From: W425 sp964503235 | GTDB lineage: Bacteria; Chloroflexota; Dehalococcoidia; Dehalococcoidales; RBG-16-60-22 | DNA length: 64,000 nt | Direction of reading: 5' to 3' | NCBI GenBank assembly: GCA_964503235.1 | Contig: CAZCZJ010000001.1 | Span: forward strand, 1 to 64,000 | Shown here: positions 1-8,387 of the stretch, piece after piece | How the letters are laid out: every line of letters starts with the position of its first letter | Position numbering within the stretch: the stretch's first letter is position 1 | Position numbers and translations under genes: made by a program | The notes under the pieces: generated by a model | The model's input: the letters and a program-made list of their open reading frames with translations, nothing else | What the model was told of the DNA's origin: nothing | Databases searched by the model: none

Positions 1-162
1 CCCCGTCACCAGGTGGATATCTGGGGCTGGAGTTTGAAACAGATACAGCGACTTGATATCAACCAGGACGATATGAACCTAATGCTGGGTGGCAACGCCG
101 TACAGCTCTATAATCTGAGGACGCCGGGCGGTCTTACCCGCATGTTCAAGTTCGTGGATTAA
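1..162 (+). CDS. Amidohydrolase family protein, C-terminal fragment cut by the window edge
   Basis: An open frame from base 1 to the TAA at 160-162 encodes the last 53 residues of a protein. It matches the C-terminus of the next gene at every residue but one: GNAVQLYN here, GNAVRLYN there. The nucleotide sequence is also very close to 1062-1223. This is therefore the 3' end of a tandem paralogue of the downstream amidohydrolase, truncated by the window and not by biology. Its function is inferred only from that paralogue. Confidence 0.85.
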   Translation, partial: PRHQVDIWGWSLKQIQRLDINQDDMNLMLGGNAVQLYNLRTPGGLTRMFKFVD

Positions 163-191
163 TCGCATAAATATATCAACGGAGGATTGAA

Positions 192-1223
192 ATGAAACTG
201 GGAAGATTCATCGTCGATACACACGTTCATTCACAGCGTCACGCTGCTGGCAAGGCTTTGAAGGGCTCTACCGACTTTAAAGACCTCGGTAATGTCATGG
301 GGAAGATGGAGGCCTATGACAACTCACCACGTCTTATCTACGACATGGACTGTTATGGCGTAGATATGTGCGTTATCGAACCGGCCTTCGGCATGACCAA
401 CAAGACCAACCTGGAGCAGGTAAAAAAATACCCGGAAAGGTTCGTGGCCAACTGCAACGCCAAGGAATACCAGGACCGCTGCGCCGCCGGTGAGGAGGAA
501 TACACCATCGACGGAGCCCTTGCCGAACTGGCCAGGCTTCTGGATACCGGACAATTCGTCGGTGTCGGTGAAGGGATGCCCATGACCAGCGGCGGCATGG
601 GCGGTACCGACTTTACCGACCAGGAGACGATGCTCAAAAACATGATGAAGATGATGGACCTGGGACGGCAGTACCACATCCCCGTCCGCTATCATTCCGG
701 CACTCCGGGCGGTTACGCTATCTCCTACCACGGATTCCCCTCGACCTATAATCCGCTGTGGGTACATACCCTGGCGGTTGCCTACCCCGATGTGCCGATA
801 ATCCTGGAACATGCCGGCATCGAGGGAGGCTGGTGGGAGTGGTTCTACGAGCAGGCACTACACGTGGCCGCCTCTCACAAGAATATCTACCTGGAAACGG
901 GACGCTGGTGGGCGGACCTTTACTACAAAGCTCTCAATGATCCCTCGGTGGGAGCGGAAAAACTGATATGGGGTACGGACTGGGGCGCCAGCCTGCCCGT
1001 CTACTCACAACTGAACCGTTATCCGCCCGGATATACGCGCCAGGACCTCAAGCAGGGTATTCCCCGTCACCAGGTGGATATCTGGGGCTGGAGTTTAAAG
1101 CAGATACAGCGACTTGATATCAACCAGGACGATATGAACCTTATGCTGGGAGGCAATGCCGTAAGACTCTACAACCTGCGCACACCGGGCGGTCTTACCC
1201 GCATGTTCAAGTTCGTGGACTAA
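192..1223 (+). CDS. Amidohydrolase-2 family metal-dependent hydrolase/decarboxylase
   Basis: A 343-residue protein with the TIM-barrel amidohydrolase-2 layout. It has an N-terminal HVH metal motif (DTHVHSQ, residues 9-15), a mid-barrel His (RYHSG), EHAG near the sixth strand, and a late strand WGTDWG carrying the catalytic-type Asp. The family includes nonoxidative decarboxylases and hydrolases of carboxylated aromatics or lactones; the substrate cannot be read here. The start follows GGAGG at 181-185. The gene lies 29 bases behind an almost identical paralogue, so this is a recent tandem duplication. A family A palindromic repeat follows the stop codon. Confidence 0.75.
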   Translation: MKLGRFIVDTHVHSQRHAAGKALKGSTDFKDLGNVMGKMEAYDNSPRLIYDMDCYGVDMCVIEPAFGMTNKTNLEQVKKYPERFVANCNAKEYQDRCAAGEEEYTIDGALAELARLLDTGQFVGVGEGMPMTSGGMGGTDFTDQETMLKNMMKMMDLGRQYHIPVRYHSGTPGGYAISYHGFPSTYNPLWVHTLAVAYPDVPIILEHAGIEGGWWEWFYEQALHVAASHKNIYLETGRWWADLYYKALNDPSVGAEKLIWGTDWGASLPVYSQLNRYPPGYTRQDLKQGIPRHQVDIWGWSLKQIQRLDINQDDMNLMLGGNAVRLYNLRTPGGLTRMFKFVD

Positions 1224-1237
1224 GGTTTGAGGAAGCC

Positions 1238-1312
1238 GTCATTGCGAGCGTAGCGAAGCAATCCGTTTTTCTCCTGGGGTCGGATTGCTTCGGGCTTTGC
1301 CCTCGCAATGAC
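1238..1312. repeat. Family A palindromic repeat, solo copy 1
   Basis: A 75-base imperfect palindrome. The left end GTCATTGCGAG (1238-1248) pairs with CTCGCAATGAC (1302-1312), and inner GAAGCAATCCG pairs with CGGATTGCTTC. It lies in the convergent gap between the amidohydrolase and the CoA transferase. The same arms recur at 7910-8314 (split around a GIY-YIG gene) and at 13340-13425. It resembles REP/MITE-like dispersed palindromes. A transcription-terminating role here is possible but there is no T-tract. Confidence 0.85.
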
Positions 1313-1341
1313 CGTTTAATGGTAATCTATTACGTCATCCC

Positions 1342-2154
1342 CTAGTCCTGCCTTATCGGCTGGCGCTTACCACCCACCCAGATACGCTTGGGGTCGACCT
1401 CTCCCCTGAGGATACGTATCTCTTCATCGGTGGGCGGGATAGTATCCTGGAGGTCGGCGGCGACTTTAATATCCCAGCCTACTTCCTCTTTTACCTTCTC
1501 CAGGGTCGCTCCCACGCTGCTGTGGACAGACTTTACGACCATTTCGCCGTTCTCAAACGTGTAGCAGGCAAGGTCGGTAATAACCATAGCTGGACCGGTG
1601 CCGGGCGGCATCCCCGCCTTTTCTCTCTGCCCCTGAATGCCATCCAGATAACCAGGGCAGGTAACAAAGTCTACTTTTTCAGGAAAGCGGCGTTTGCTCT
1701 GTCGCAGCATGGTAATACTCCGCTGGCAAAAGCTCATCACGTCGTTAGCGCCGCCGCTCCCGGCCCACCGGTGCACCGGTCTGGTATAATCACCGACGCA
1801 GGTATCATTAACGTTGCCGTATCTGTCTATCTGGCCGGCGCCGATGAATCCGGTGGTGATATGCCCGGCCTGGCCGAGGCTGCTGATATAGAATAAACCG
1901 GTTAGCTGGTCGGACATGAACTGCGCACCGGGAGTATCCGTAGCCCGCGGCATTTCAAATCCTGTCGTCCGCACGATACCGTTTTCGACTATAATCGTGC
2001 TGTCCGGCGCATGCGTGTATTTTGCCAGCAGGGTCGAGAGAAAGGGGAGCCCCAGACCGACATAGATAACATCATCCGGCCTGATCTGGTGCGAACCGGC
2101 AACGACCATCTGGTCGGCGGCGGTATATTTTCCATCCTCGTTGTTCTGATTCAT
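1342..2154 (-). CDS. CoA-transferase family I, beta subunit (GctB/IpdB-like)
   Basis: A 270-residue protein with the class I CoA-transferase beta-subunit fold: GLGLPFLS near residues 33-40, then VENGIVRTTG with Glu57 in the ENG position where family I transferases carry the catalytic glutamate, and later GAGQIDRYGNVN. Overall it is closest to glutaconate CoA-transferase B and IpdB, the steroid ring-cleavage hydrolase subunit. Which of these reactions it performs is not settled by sequence. It is transcribed after the alpha subunit, 10 bases downstream, so the two form an operon and presumably a heteromeric enzyme. Confidence 0.78.
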   Translation of the reverse strand: MNQNNEDGKYTAADQMVVAGSHQIRPDDVIYVGLGLPFLSTLLAKYTHAPDSTIIVENGIVRTTGFEMPRATDTPGAQFMSDQLTGLFYISSLGQAGHITTGFIGAGQIDRYGNVNDTCVGDYTRPVHRWAGSGGANDVMSFCQRSITMLRQSKRRFPEKVDFVTCPGYLDGIQGQREKAGMPPGTGPAMVITDLACYTFENGEMVVKSVHSSVGATLEKVKEEVGWDIKVAADLQDTIPPTDEEIRILRGEVDPKRIWVGGKRQPIRQD

Positions 2155-2164
2155 TCAATTACTC

Positions 2165-3061
2165 CTAATATCCGGAAATAATCGGTTCACTCTCAACGGG
2201 TTTTATCTTGAAATTCTCAAAATACCCGGTCGGTTTTATATCCGCCTTCTTTTTAAGGTACTCGTTCCAATCTTTCACGCCATAGACAAGGTCTTTTATG
2301 TACGATTCATAGTTCTCTTTGGGTCCGGTATCAAAATAATATCCCCACATGTCTCCGCTGTAGCAACCCGCCAGGTGCATGGGGTGTGCGCCGAACGGCT
2401 GCTCGACGACAGCGCTGACCCTGAAACCCGGGATAATGGTGCGATTGGGGTCGCGGCGGATAACATCAACATCAACTATTTTTTCAGTGGTGACGATGAT
2501 TTTTTTACTGGCATTAATGCCTTCCATATCTACTCCCATCGTCCCCCATTTCTGGGCATTGCCGTTGGCATCACATCGCTGGACATGAATTATGCCCACA
2601 TCGGGATTGACCGCCCGTACAGCGCCGACGGGCTCTCCGGTAAAGGGGCATTCTATCGAAGTTATATTTTTATTGTATTTGGGCATATCCGAACCGATTT
2701 CACTCCGGGTCGGTATGAAGGGTATCCCCATCTGCCCAGCCATTAGCACCAGACTTATCCCAAAATGAGAATACTCCTCATAAACCGGTGAACGGTCGGC
2801 GGCTTTGGCTTTGGCAACGGCGTAAGAACGCTCATCCTGGTTGATATATCCGGTCAATACCCTGTCCACCAGACCTTCGCCGATAAGAAGATTGGCGGTA
2901 GCCACCAGCACGCTCACCAGGGTCAGGTGGTCGATTTTCTGGCGGACGATTTCGTGAATAGCTGCAGCTGGCTCCCCATGCTGCATACCGGAAATAAAGA
3001 GGGTATCACCAGTCTGTACAAACCTGGATACGGCCTCTTTCATGGTCATTACTTTGCTCAT
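2165..3061 (-). CDS. CoA-transferase family I, alpha subunit (GctA/IpdA-like)
   Basis: A 298-residue partner of the downstream beta subunit. Visible features are the N-terminal FISGMQHGEPAA segment typical of GctA/IpdA proteins, the conserved GIPFIPTRSEIGSD region, and VGAVRAVNPDVGIIHVQ with the following DANGN turn. The family moves CoA between dicarboxylic or ring-cleavage acids, or hydrolyses such thioesters. The gene leads a two-gene minus-strand operon, divergent from the VOC/ADH operon across a 419-base repeat-bearing spacer. A start at 3061 is supported by AAGGAACC just upstream on the minus strand, a weak SD. Confidence 0.78.
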   Translation of the reverse strand: MSKVMTMKEAVSRFVQTGDTLFISGMQHGEPAAAIHEIVRQKIDHLTLVSVLVATANLLIGEGLVDRVLTGYINQDERSYAVAKAKAADRSPVYEEYSHFGISLVLMAGQMGIPFIPTRSEIGSDMPKYNKNITSIECPFTGEPVGAVRAVNPDVGIIHVQRCDANGNAQKWGTMGVDMEGINASKKIIVTTEKIVDVDVIRRDPNRTIIPGFRVSAVVEQPFGAHPMHLAGCYSGDMWGYYFDTGPKENYESYIKDLVYGVKDWNEYLKKKADIKPTGYFENFKIKPVESEPIISGY

Positions 3062-3221
3062 GATTTCAGGTTCCTTTCCGAAGGTGATAATTACTATGCC
3101 GAAGCACGCCTGTCTTTGAACTAATGTGGTATGTACCGAACGGATATCACGTCATTGCTGATAATTCCAGACTATTTTCGCACGTGGACTATAAAATTTC
3201 AATATTTAAACAGGGGCGTTT

Positions 3222-3323
3222 AAGAGGGGTGAAACCCCTCTTTGTATTTCTTCACCCTCTCAAACAAACCAACGAACGGGTATCGTATATATATCTGTTT
3301 GAGAGGGGGATAAAGGGGGTGAG
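3222..3323. repeat. Family B palindromic repeat in the 3062-3480 spacer
   Basis: The 419-base spacer between divergent genes holds no credible gene. It contains a short perfect hairpin (AGAGGGGT/ACCCCTCT, 3223-3241), then CACCCTCTCAAACA (from 3253) facing TCTGTTTGAGAGGGGG and GGGGGTGAG (to 3323). The same order of modules, including the TATATATCTGTTTGAGAG stretch, recurs at 22831-22933, and shorter versions occur at 31740 and 44311. The rest of the spacer must carry promoters for both flanking operons, but I see no strong boxes. Confidence 0.75.
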
Positions 3324-3480
3324 TATCCTATATTTTTCCAAAACAGACATAACCGTATTAGCGCCTGGCCCCCTGGTTTAAAACAAGTTTGACACAGCGG
3401 CGGGTCTAAGATTACACTTTTAGAGAACTATCCCGAATTACCACTGCTGAAAATCATTACACAATTTTAAAGGAGCTGTC

Positions 3481-3942
3481 ATGCCAGAGAATAAAACAGA
3501 GCCCATTTTTAAAAGCCAGGACTTCCACCACGTTGGTGTTATCGTTAAAGACATGGACCAGACCATCGCATGCCTGGAGTCAATCGGCATCGGCCCCTTC
3601 GGTCTGATGGGCGACCGCAAATGGGTGGATATCACTTTCAAGGGAGAGTTACACGGTAAACCCGCGGAGTGGAAGGTGAAAATCAGCAGTGCCAAGGTTG
3701 GCGATACGGAAATAGAGCTTCTCCAGCCTTCCGGAGGCGAGTCAGCCCTCCAGGAGTTCCTTGACGAACAGGGCGAGGGCGTCCACCATATTGCCTATCT
3801 CTCTGACGACGTCCGCGGCGAGATGGACAAAATGCTGGAGCAGGGGGCAGAGCTACTAACGTGTGCTAACCTCGATGCCAGGGGTTTCGCCTACTTTAAA
3901 ACCGGCGAGGGTGGCGTCGTTATCGAGATACGGTGTAGATAA
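3481..3942 (+). CDS. VOC-superfamily protein, methylmalonyl-CoA epimerase/glyoxalase-like
   Basis: A 153-residue protein with two beta-alpha-beta-beta-beta VOC modules. Likely metal ligands are H17 (FHHVGVIV), a Glu in TEIELLQP, a His in EGVHHIAYL, and the Glu of the terminal VVIEIR strand. This spacing is typical of methylmalonyl-CoA epimerase-like and glyoxalase I-like enzymes. An SD (AAAGGAG) sits 5 bases before the ATG. It precedes a zinc alcohol dehydrogenase by 62 bases, probably as one operon. The exact substrate is unknown; the adjacent CoA-transferases make a CoA-ester or hydroxy-acid substrate plausible. Confidence 0.72.
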   Translation: MPENKTEPIFKSQDFHHVGVIVKDMDQTIACLESIGIGPFGLMGDRKWVDITFKGELHGKPAEWKVKISSAKVGDTEIELLQPSGGESALQEFLDEQGEGVHHIAYLSDDVRGEMDKMLEQGAELLTCANLDARGFAYFKTGEGGVVIEIRCR

Positions 3943-4004
3943 AAAACCATCTACGGTTATATTCCTAAATATTCTCAAGAAATTGATAAGGAGATAGAGA
4001 TACG

Positions 4005-5018
4005 ATGAAAGCAGCCGTGATGAGGGGAATCGGGAACATTGCCATGGAGGAATACCCCGAGCCTGAGACCGGACCCGGCGAGATAAAGGTAAAAATAGAG
4101 TACTGCGGTCTCTGCGGCACCGACCCGGAGAACCTGGAGGGGCGGTTCGGACTGATACCGCCGCAGGCATACCAGGAGCCGAGGGTACTCGGGCACGAGG
4201 CCTCGGGGACGATAGTGGAAGTAGGCAGTAATACTACAGAGTATAAGGTCGGACAAAGGGTCGCCATGGACTTTCGCAGCTCCTGCGGTGCCTGTTACTA
4301 CTGCCGGAACGGGATGGATAACTTCTGCCGGAGGGGAGCACATGCCTCGGGGTCATTCGCCGAGTACGCGGTCTATCCCGAAAGCGCTATCTATGCCTTA
4401 CCCGATGACATCAGTTTCGAGATAGGTTCGATGTTGGAGCCGGTATCGGTGGCGGTACACGCCGTCGACCGGGCCAATGTGTACACCGGCAGTACGGTCG
4501 CTATCTGCGGCGGCGGGCCTATCGGACTGCTCTGCCTGCAGGTAGCCCTGAAAGCAGGAGCATCCCGGGCGCTCATTTCCGAGCCGATAGCCGAGAAGCG
4601 GGCACTGGCACTGAAGTTCGGCGCCGATGTGGCCGTCGACCCCTTCAACGAAGACCTGATTGAAGCCGGCAAGAAACTTACCGACGGACACGGGTTCAAC
4701 AGCGTTATCGATGCCAGCGGCAACGTCAACGCCGCCAAACAATGTATCGGCCTGGCCGACAACCGTGCCACGATTCTCTGGGCGGCGGTCTACGGCAAGG
4801 ATGTCGAAATCGGAGTTTCACCGTTCCTCTTGTACGCCAAGGAGCTTACCATTACCTCGACATTCGTCTCACCCTATTCATTCCCGAGGTCATTAAACCT
4901 TCTGTCTAAGCTGGAGCTGCAGCCATTGATAACGGACATAGTCCCGTTGAAAGACATAGCCAAAGCATTCGAGCTTCACAAGGCCGGAAAATCGGTAAAG
5001 ATATTAATTAAACCCTAG
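4005..5018 (+). CDS. Zinc-dependent medium-chain alcohol/polyol dehydrogenase
   Basis: A 337-residue MDR-family enzyme. The catalytic zinc ligands are visible as C37 (CGLCGTD), the H64-E65 pair in GHE and probably E145. The structural zinc loop has four cysteines (C94, C97, C100, C108). The Rossmann motif is CGGGPIGLL (about 168-176). The set resembles sorbitol/threonine-dehydrogenase-type enzymes that oxidise a secondary alcohol with NAD(P)+. A strong SD (AAGGAGATAGAG) precedes the ATG. It sits between the VOC protein and the split transketolase, suggesting a sugar- or polyol-derived substrate, but this is inference. Confidence 0.8.
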   Translation: MKAAVMRGIGNIAMEEYPEPETGPGEIKVKIEYCGLCGTDPENLEGRFGLIPPQAYQEPRVLGHEASGTIVEVGSNTTEYKVGQRVAMDFRSSCGACYYCRNGMDNFCRRGAHASGSFAEYAVYPESAIYALPDDISFEIGSMLEPVSVAVHAVDRANVYTGSTVAICGGGPIGLLCLQVALKAGASRALISEPIAEKRALALKFGADVAVDPFNEDLIEAGKKLTDGHGFNSVIDASGNVNAAKQCIGLADNRATILWAAVYGKDVEIGVSPFLLYAKELTITSTFVSPYSFPRSLNLLSKLELQPLITDIVPLKDIAKAFELHKAGKSVKILIKP

Positions 5019-5067
5019 CTCATTACAAAAAAATCTTTGATTCATATTTTTATGAGGAGAATTTTTT

Positions 5068-5931
5068 ATGGCTGATCCAAAAGAAGTAAAGCGTCTTCAA
5101 GAACTGGCATTCGAAATGCGCAAGAAACTTATCAATTTGTGTGGTAGCTATGATGGGATAGTGCATATCGGGGGAGACCTATCGATGACAGACCTTCTTA
5201 TTGGGCTCTATCATCACGGCATGAAAGTCGACCCCACCGACATCAAAGCGCCCACGAGAGACAGGTTCCTCCTGAGTAAGGGGCACGGCGCCGTATGCAT
5301 GTATATTGCCATGTGTCTAAGAGGCTATTTTGATTACGACGAGATTGTCAGAACATACGGCAAGCTGGACAGCGCGTATGGCATGCATCCCTGTAAAATA
5401 CAGCTTCCCGGAGTAGAAGCTTCAACCGGTTCTCTCGGGCAAGGCCTTGCCATAGCCGTGGGGCTGGCGTTTTCCGCCAGGCAGAAGAAGGAATCACACC
5501 GTGTGTTCTGCATGATGGGTGATGGGGAGACCTGCGAAGGTGAAGTCTGGGAAGCAGCGAATACTGCGGGTTCTTATAAACTGGGAAATTTAATCGGCAT
5601 CGTTGATAGAAATAAACAGCTGATGACCAGTTTAGATGGCGATTATATGCACCTCGAGCCGTATGCGGACAAATGGAGAGCCTTTAACTGGGACGTGGTT
5701 GAACTGGACGGGCACGACATTGGCCAGATTGTTGATGCTCTCGATAATTTACCGCCCGTAACCAATGAAAAGCCAACTGTGCTCATTGCCAGCACAATCA
5801 AAGGCAAAGGGGTTTCTTTTATGGAGAGGAATGTTGGCTGGCATGCCGGTGCACTGAGCAATGAAGATACGCAAAAGGCCCTCGCTGATATTGAGGCCGA
5901 CTTTGTAAAAGTAAGGAGTGTAGCGCAATGA
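5068..5931 (+). CDS. Transketolase, N-terminal (TPP-binding) subunit
   Basis: A 287-residue protein corresponding to the first half of transketolase. It has the GHG (SKGHGAV), the TGSLGQGL segment and the TPP/Mg motif GDGETCEG...N ending in IVDRNKQ. Full-length transketolases are about 650 residues; here the enzyme is split in two, as in many archaea and anaerobes. The stop codon overlaps the start of the C-terminal subunit by 4 bases (ATGA), implying translational coupling and a 1:1 complex. SD GAGGAG lies upstream. It may act in pentose interconversion or on a specialised ketose, given the ADH and cupin neighbours. Confidence 0.88.
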   Translation: MADPKEVKRLQELAFEMRKKLINLCGSYDGIVHIGGDLSMTDLLIGLYHHGMKVDPTDIKAPTRDRFLLSKGHGAVCMYIAMCLRGYFDYDEIVRTYGKLDSAYGMHPCKIQLPGVEASTGSLGQGLAIAVGLAFSARQKKESHRVFCMMGDGETCEGEVWEAANTAGSYKLGNLIGIVDRNKQLMTSLDGDYMHLEPYADKWRAFNWDVVELDGHDIGQIVDALDNLPPVTNEKPTVLIASTIKGKGVSFMERNVGWHAGALSNEDTQKALADIEADFVKVRSVAQ

Positions 5932-6881
5932 AAATGACTTTTAACTTCGGTAGTTTTTTATCGGCCAGGTCTGTTATGGGAGATACAATGCATGAGCTGG
6001 GTCAAAAGCATAGCAATGTCTGGGCTTTAACCGCTGACACCGGGGGCGCATTAGTAGCTTTTAAAAAGGATTTCCCCGATAGGTTTATCGATGTTGGCGT
6101 CGCGGAGCAAAATTGCGCCGGTATAGCAGCCGGTCTGGCTCTTGAAGGCAATATTCCGTTCATCGCGGGAATGATCCCGTTCATGACCATGCGCGCCTGC
6201 GAACAGAACCGCACCGCGATTTGTTACCAGGACCTCCCGGTACGTTTCATCGGGACCGGCGGCGGTCTGACTTCCGGCGGCGGCTCAACCCACAATGCGA
6301 TGGAAGATATCGCAATCATGAAGTCGTTGGTCAATATGACGGTCCTCTCCATCGGCGACCCGAATATGGTCGGGGATATCATGATTCTGAGCATGGACTA
6401 TCCGCACCCACTCTATATCCGTCTTGCCCAGGGTAAAAAAGACCGCATGCTCTATGAGCCGGGCACCTTTACTTATAAAATCGGCATGGGAATCACCGCG
6501 CGTGATGGCAAGGATGCGACCATTATTGCTCATGGGGAAATGGTCTACGTAGCTCTTGAAGCCGCCACCGCTTTGGCAACCGAAGGAATAAATGTACGGG
6601 TCATCGATATGTATTCCATCAAACCCCTGGACAAAGACCTGCTCTACAAGGCTGTCAAGGAGACCGACAACATCGTAGTTCTTGAGGACCATCTCATGGA
6701 CGGCGGACTGGCAAGCACAATCGCCGATGCATTCGTGGACGGTAACATTTACCCGAAAAATTTCAAGCGTCTCGGCATTCCCCAGGTATACGCAGGCTTT
6801 GGCAGCGGCGAAGAGCAACGTGCAAAATATGGTTATGATGATGTTGCCACAATTGCGGCTGTAAAGAAAATGCTGGCATAA
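5928..6881 (+). CDS. Transketolase, C-terminal (pyrimidine-binding and C) subunit
   Basis: A 317-residue second half of the split transketolase. GVAEQNCAGIAAG carries the conserved Glu that activates the TPP aminopyrimidine. It is followed by a central Pyr domain and a C-terminal transketolase C domain (about residues 190-305, with VRVIDMYSIKPLD). It overlaps the upstream subunit by 4 bases. The usual sugar-binding details of the canonical enzyme are not fully recognisable, so a transketolase-like reaction on a noncanonical substrate remains possible. Confidence 0.87.
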   Translation: MKMTFNFGSFLSARSVMGDTMHELGQKHSNVWALTADTGGALVAFKKDFPDRFIDVGVAEQNCAGIAAGLALEGNIPFIAGMIPFMTMRACEQNRTAICYQDLPVRFIGTGGGLTSGGGSTHNAMEDIAIMKSLVNMTVLSIGDPNMVGDIMILSMDYPHPLYIRLAQGKKDRMLYEPGTFTYKIGMGITARDGKDATIIAHGEMVYVALEAATALATEGINVRVIDMYSIKPLDKDLLYKAVKETDNIVVLEDHLMDGGLASTIADAFVDGNIYPKNFKRLGIPQVYAGFGSGEEQRAKYGYDDVATIAAVKKMLA

Positions 6882-6919
6882 TCTCGCCGATAGCCTACGT
6901 AAAAAGCGGAGGAGATATC

Positions 6920-7840
6920 ATGACTACACAAAAGTATGCAAAATGCCTTGTTCAGAAACCGGGACCTTTTCCCCTTGAGCTCCAGGGGAAAGGCGGGAGC
7001 ACCAGTAAAGACCCGGTGCCCGGAGTCAAGGCTACACATCTTATGTCCGTGGATGAAAGCGTTCTGAAAGGCTTTTTTACAGTGGACTGCTCCTGGTTGT
7101 GGAGTGGTGCCGCCAGAGGACCGGTCGGTGAGTCTCACATACACGACTTCTCTCACGTCATCGGCTTCATGGGCGGGCACATTGATAACCCCCAGGACCT
7201 CGGCGGCGAAATATCTATCTGGCTGGATGGCAATGAAGAGACACTTACCCGTAATGTCCTGATATTCGTGCCTGCTGGTGTGGCACACGGCCCGATTTTG
7301 TTCACTAAAATCACCCGTCCTGTCTTTTTCATCACTATCGCCATGACGGGCAAATATCACTGGAAAAATGTACCGGCTCCTGAAACGCCGAAGGAAAAGA
7401 AATACACCATCATGGACCACACCAAGGAGCGGTTCTCCGTCGGCGGCGACTTCAAAGAGGCGCCGCGTCCACCAGGACCGAGAACCTCGAAGGGCGCCCG
7501 CATCCTGCATATCGAGGAAGACATGGTGCCGGGCTCGTTCTACGTTGACTTCGTCTGGATTTTTGAAGGCACCGGGGGAGCGCCGGCGCCGGAGCACACC
7601 CACGAGTGGCCGGAGCTTATCGCCTGGGCAGGTGCCGATCCCAGCCGACCGCGTCATGTTGGCGGTGAAATGAGCATTGTCTTGGGTGACGAGACCCACT
7701 CTACCGATAAGAGTACCCTGGTTTGCATCCCGGCAGGCACGAAACATTGCCCGTGGCTGTGGCACGAAATTAAGACGCCTAACTTCAATTTTTCGGCGGG
7801 TCCGCAGGGCATGTATTCAGGGTCGCACAAGAGAAGCTAG
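6920..7840 (+). CDS. Bicupin protein with two homologous cupin domains
   Basis: A 306-residue protein built of two similar halves. Half one has HIH (H73, H75), GGEIS around 95-99 and PAGVAHGP with H123. Half two has HTH (H226, H228), GGEMS around 249-253 and PAGTKHCP with H276. Each half therefore keeps the His-His-Glu-His metal set of a cupin, so two metal sites are likely. It lies 38 bases after the transketolase pair, probably in the same operon. Cupins of this type include isomerases and dioxygenases; the function is not recognisable. No signal peptide is seen. Confidence 0.7.
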   Translation: MTTQKYAKCLVQKPGPFPLELQGKGGSTSKDPVPGVKATHLMSVDESVLKGFFTVDCSWLWSGAARGPVGESHIHDFSHVIGFMGGHIDNPQDLGGEISIWLDGNEETLTRNVLIFVPAGVAHGPILFTKITRPVFFITIAMTGKYHWKNVPAPETPKEKKYTIMDHTKERFSVGGDFKEAPRPPGPRTSKGARILHIEEDMVPGSFYVDFVWIFEGTGGAPAPEHTHEWPELIAWAGADPSRPRHVGGEMSIVLGDETHSTDKSTLVCIPAGTKHCPWLWHEIKTPNFNFSAGPQGMYSGSHKRS

Positions 7841-7909
7841 GGTAAAATATTCCGGAGGTATCAGACTTTTTCAGAAATGTGGAAAACAGAAAATATGTCT
7901 CATATACCT

Positions 7910-8314
7910 GTCATTGCGAGTCCTTTTATAGAAGGACGAAGCAATCCGTTCTCTTTTAAATATCCCTCTAAATATGGTCGTAAATATCCAGCCAACCGGG
8001 ATTCACCGATTCCACAAGTTGATTCTTCCTGGCTCTGGAACTACCTTTCAATCGCTTCTCTCTTAAAATCGCATTTTCAGGGTCACTATATATTTCATAA
8101 TACACGAGCTTATTAATATCGTATCTGGCTGTAAACCCTTTGATAAACTTACTTTTATGTTCAAACACTCTTTTCTTTAAATTACTGGCCACTCCTATAT
8201 ACAAAGCGACGTTTGTCCTATTAGTCATAAAATACACATAATATTGTTTATCAGATTTCATTATACTCTAATGTTTACAGGATCAACGGATTGCTTCGCT
8301 ACGCTCGCAATGAC
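7910..8314. mobile_element. Family A palindrome split around a GIY-YIG gene (candidate mobile element)
   Basis: The left arm (7910-7948) starts GTCATTGCGAG, carries an inner TCCTT/AAGGA stem and ends GAAGCAATCCG. The right arm (8287-8314) starts CGGATTGCTTCG and ends CTCGCAATGAC. Together they are the two halves of the same palindrome found whole at 1238-1312 and 13340-13425, but here about 340 bases containing a GIY-YIG nuclease gene lie between them. The left arm shares the TCCTT..GAAGGAC insert with the 13340 copy. I infer an element in which the nuclease-bearing form is autonomous and the solo palindromes are derivatives. Confidence 0.7.
7968..8261 (-). CDS. GIY-YIG nuclease family protein (UPF0213-like)
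   Basis: A 97-residue single-domain protein, the normal length for stand-alone GIY-YIG proteins. It has YVY (residues 8-10) in the GIY position, YIG (21-23), then NLKKRVFEH with R31 and H35, and a downstream acidic residue in LREKRLKG (E68) followed by N80. These are the catalytic positions of the fold, so a DNA-nicking activity is plausible. The gene lies wholly inside a split family A palindrome. Its base composition is AT-rich compared with the flanks, consistent with transfer. The SD is weak. Its cellular role is unknown. Confidence 0.82.
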   Translation of the reverse strand: MKSDKQYYVYFMTNRTNVALYIGVASNLKKRVFEHKSKFIKGFTARYDINKLVYYEIYSDPENAILREKRLKGSSRARKNQLVESVNPGWLDIYDHI

Positions 8315-8387
8315 TGAAATATTTCGTACGTATAGCATCGGTAATAAAGGGCAGCACTCCCTCCAGATTCTTATCCTATCTCTACGA

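Noticed and set aside
1238..1312. Family A palindromes as CRISPR repeats
   Set aside because: The copies are single, far apart and without regular spacers; no cas genes are visible.
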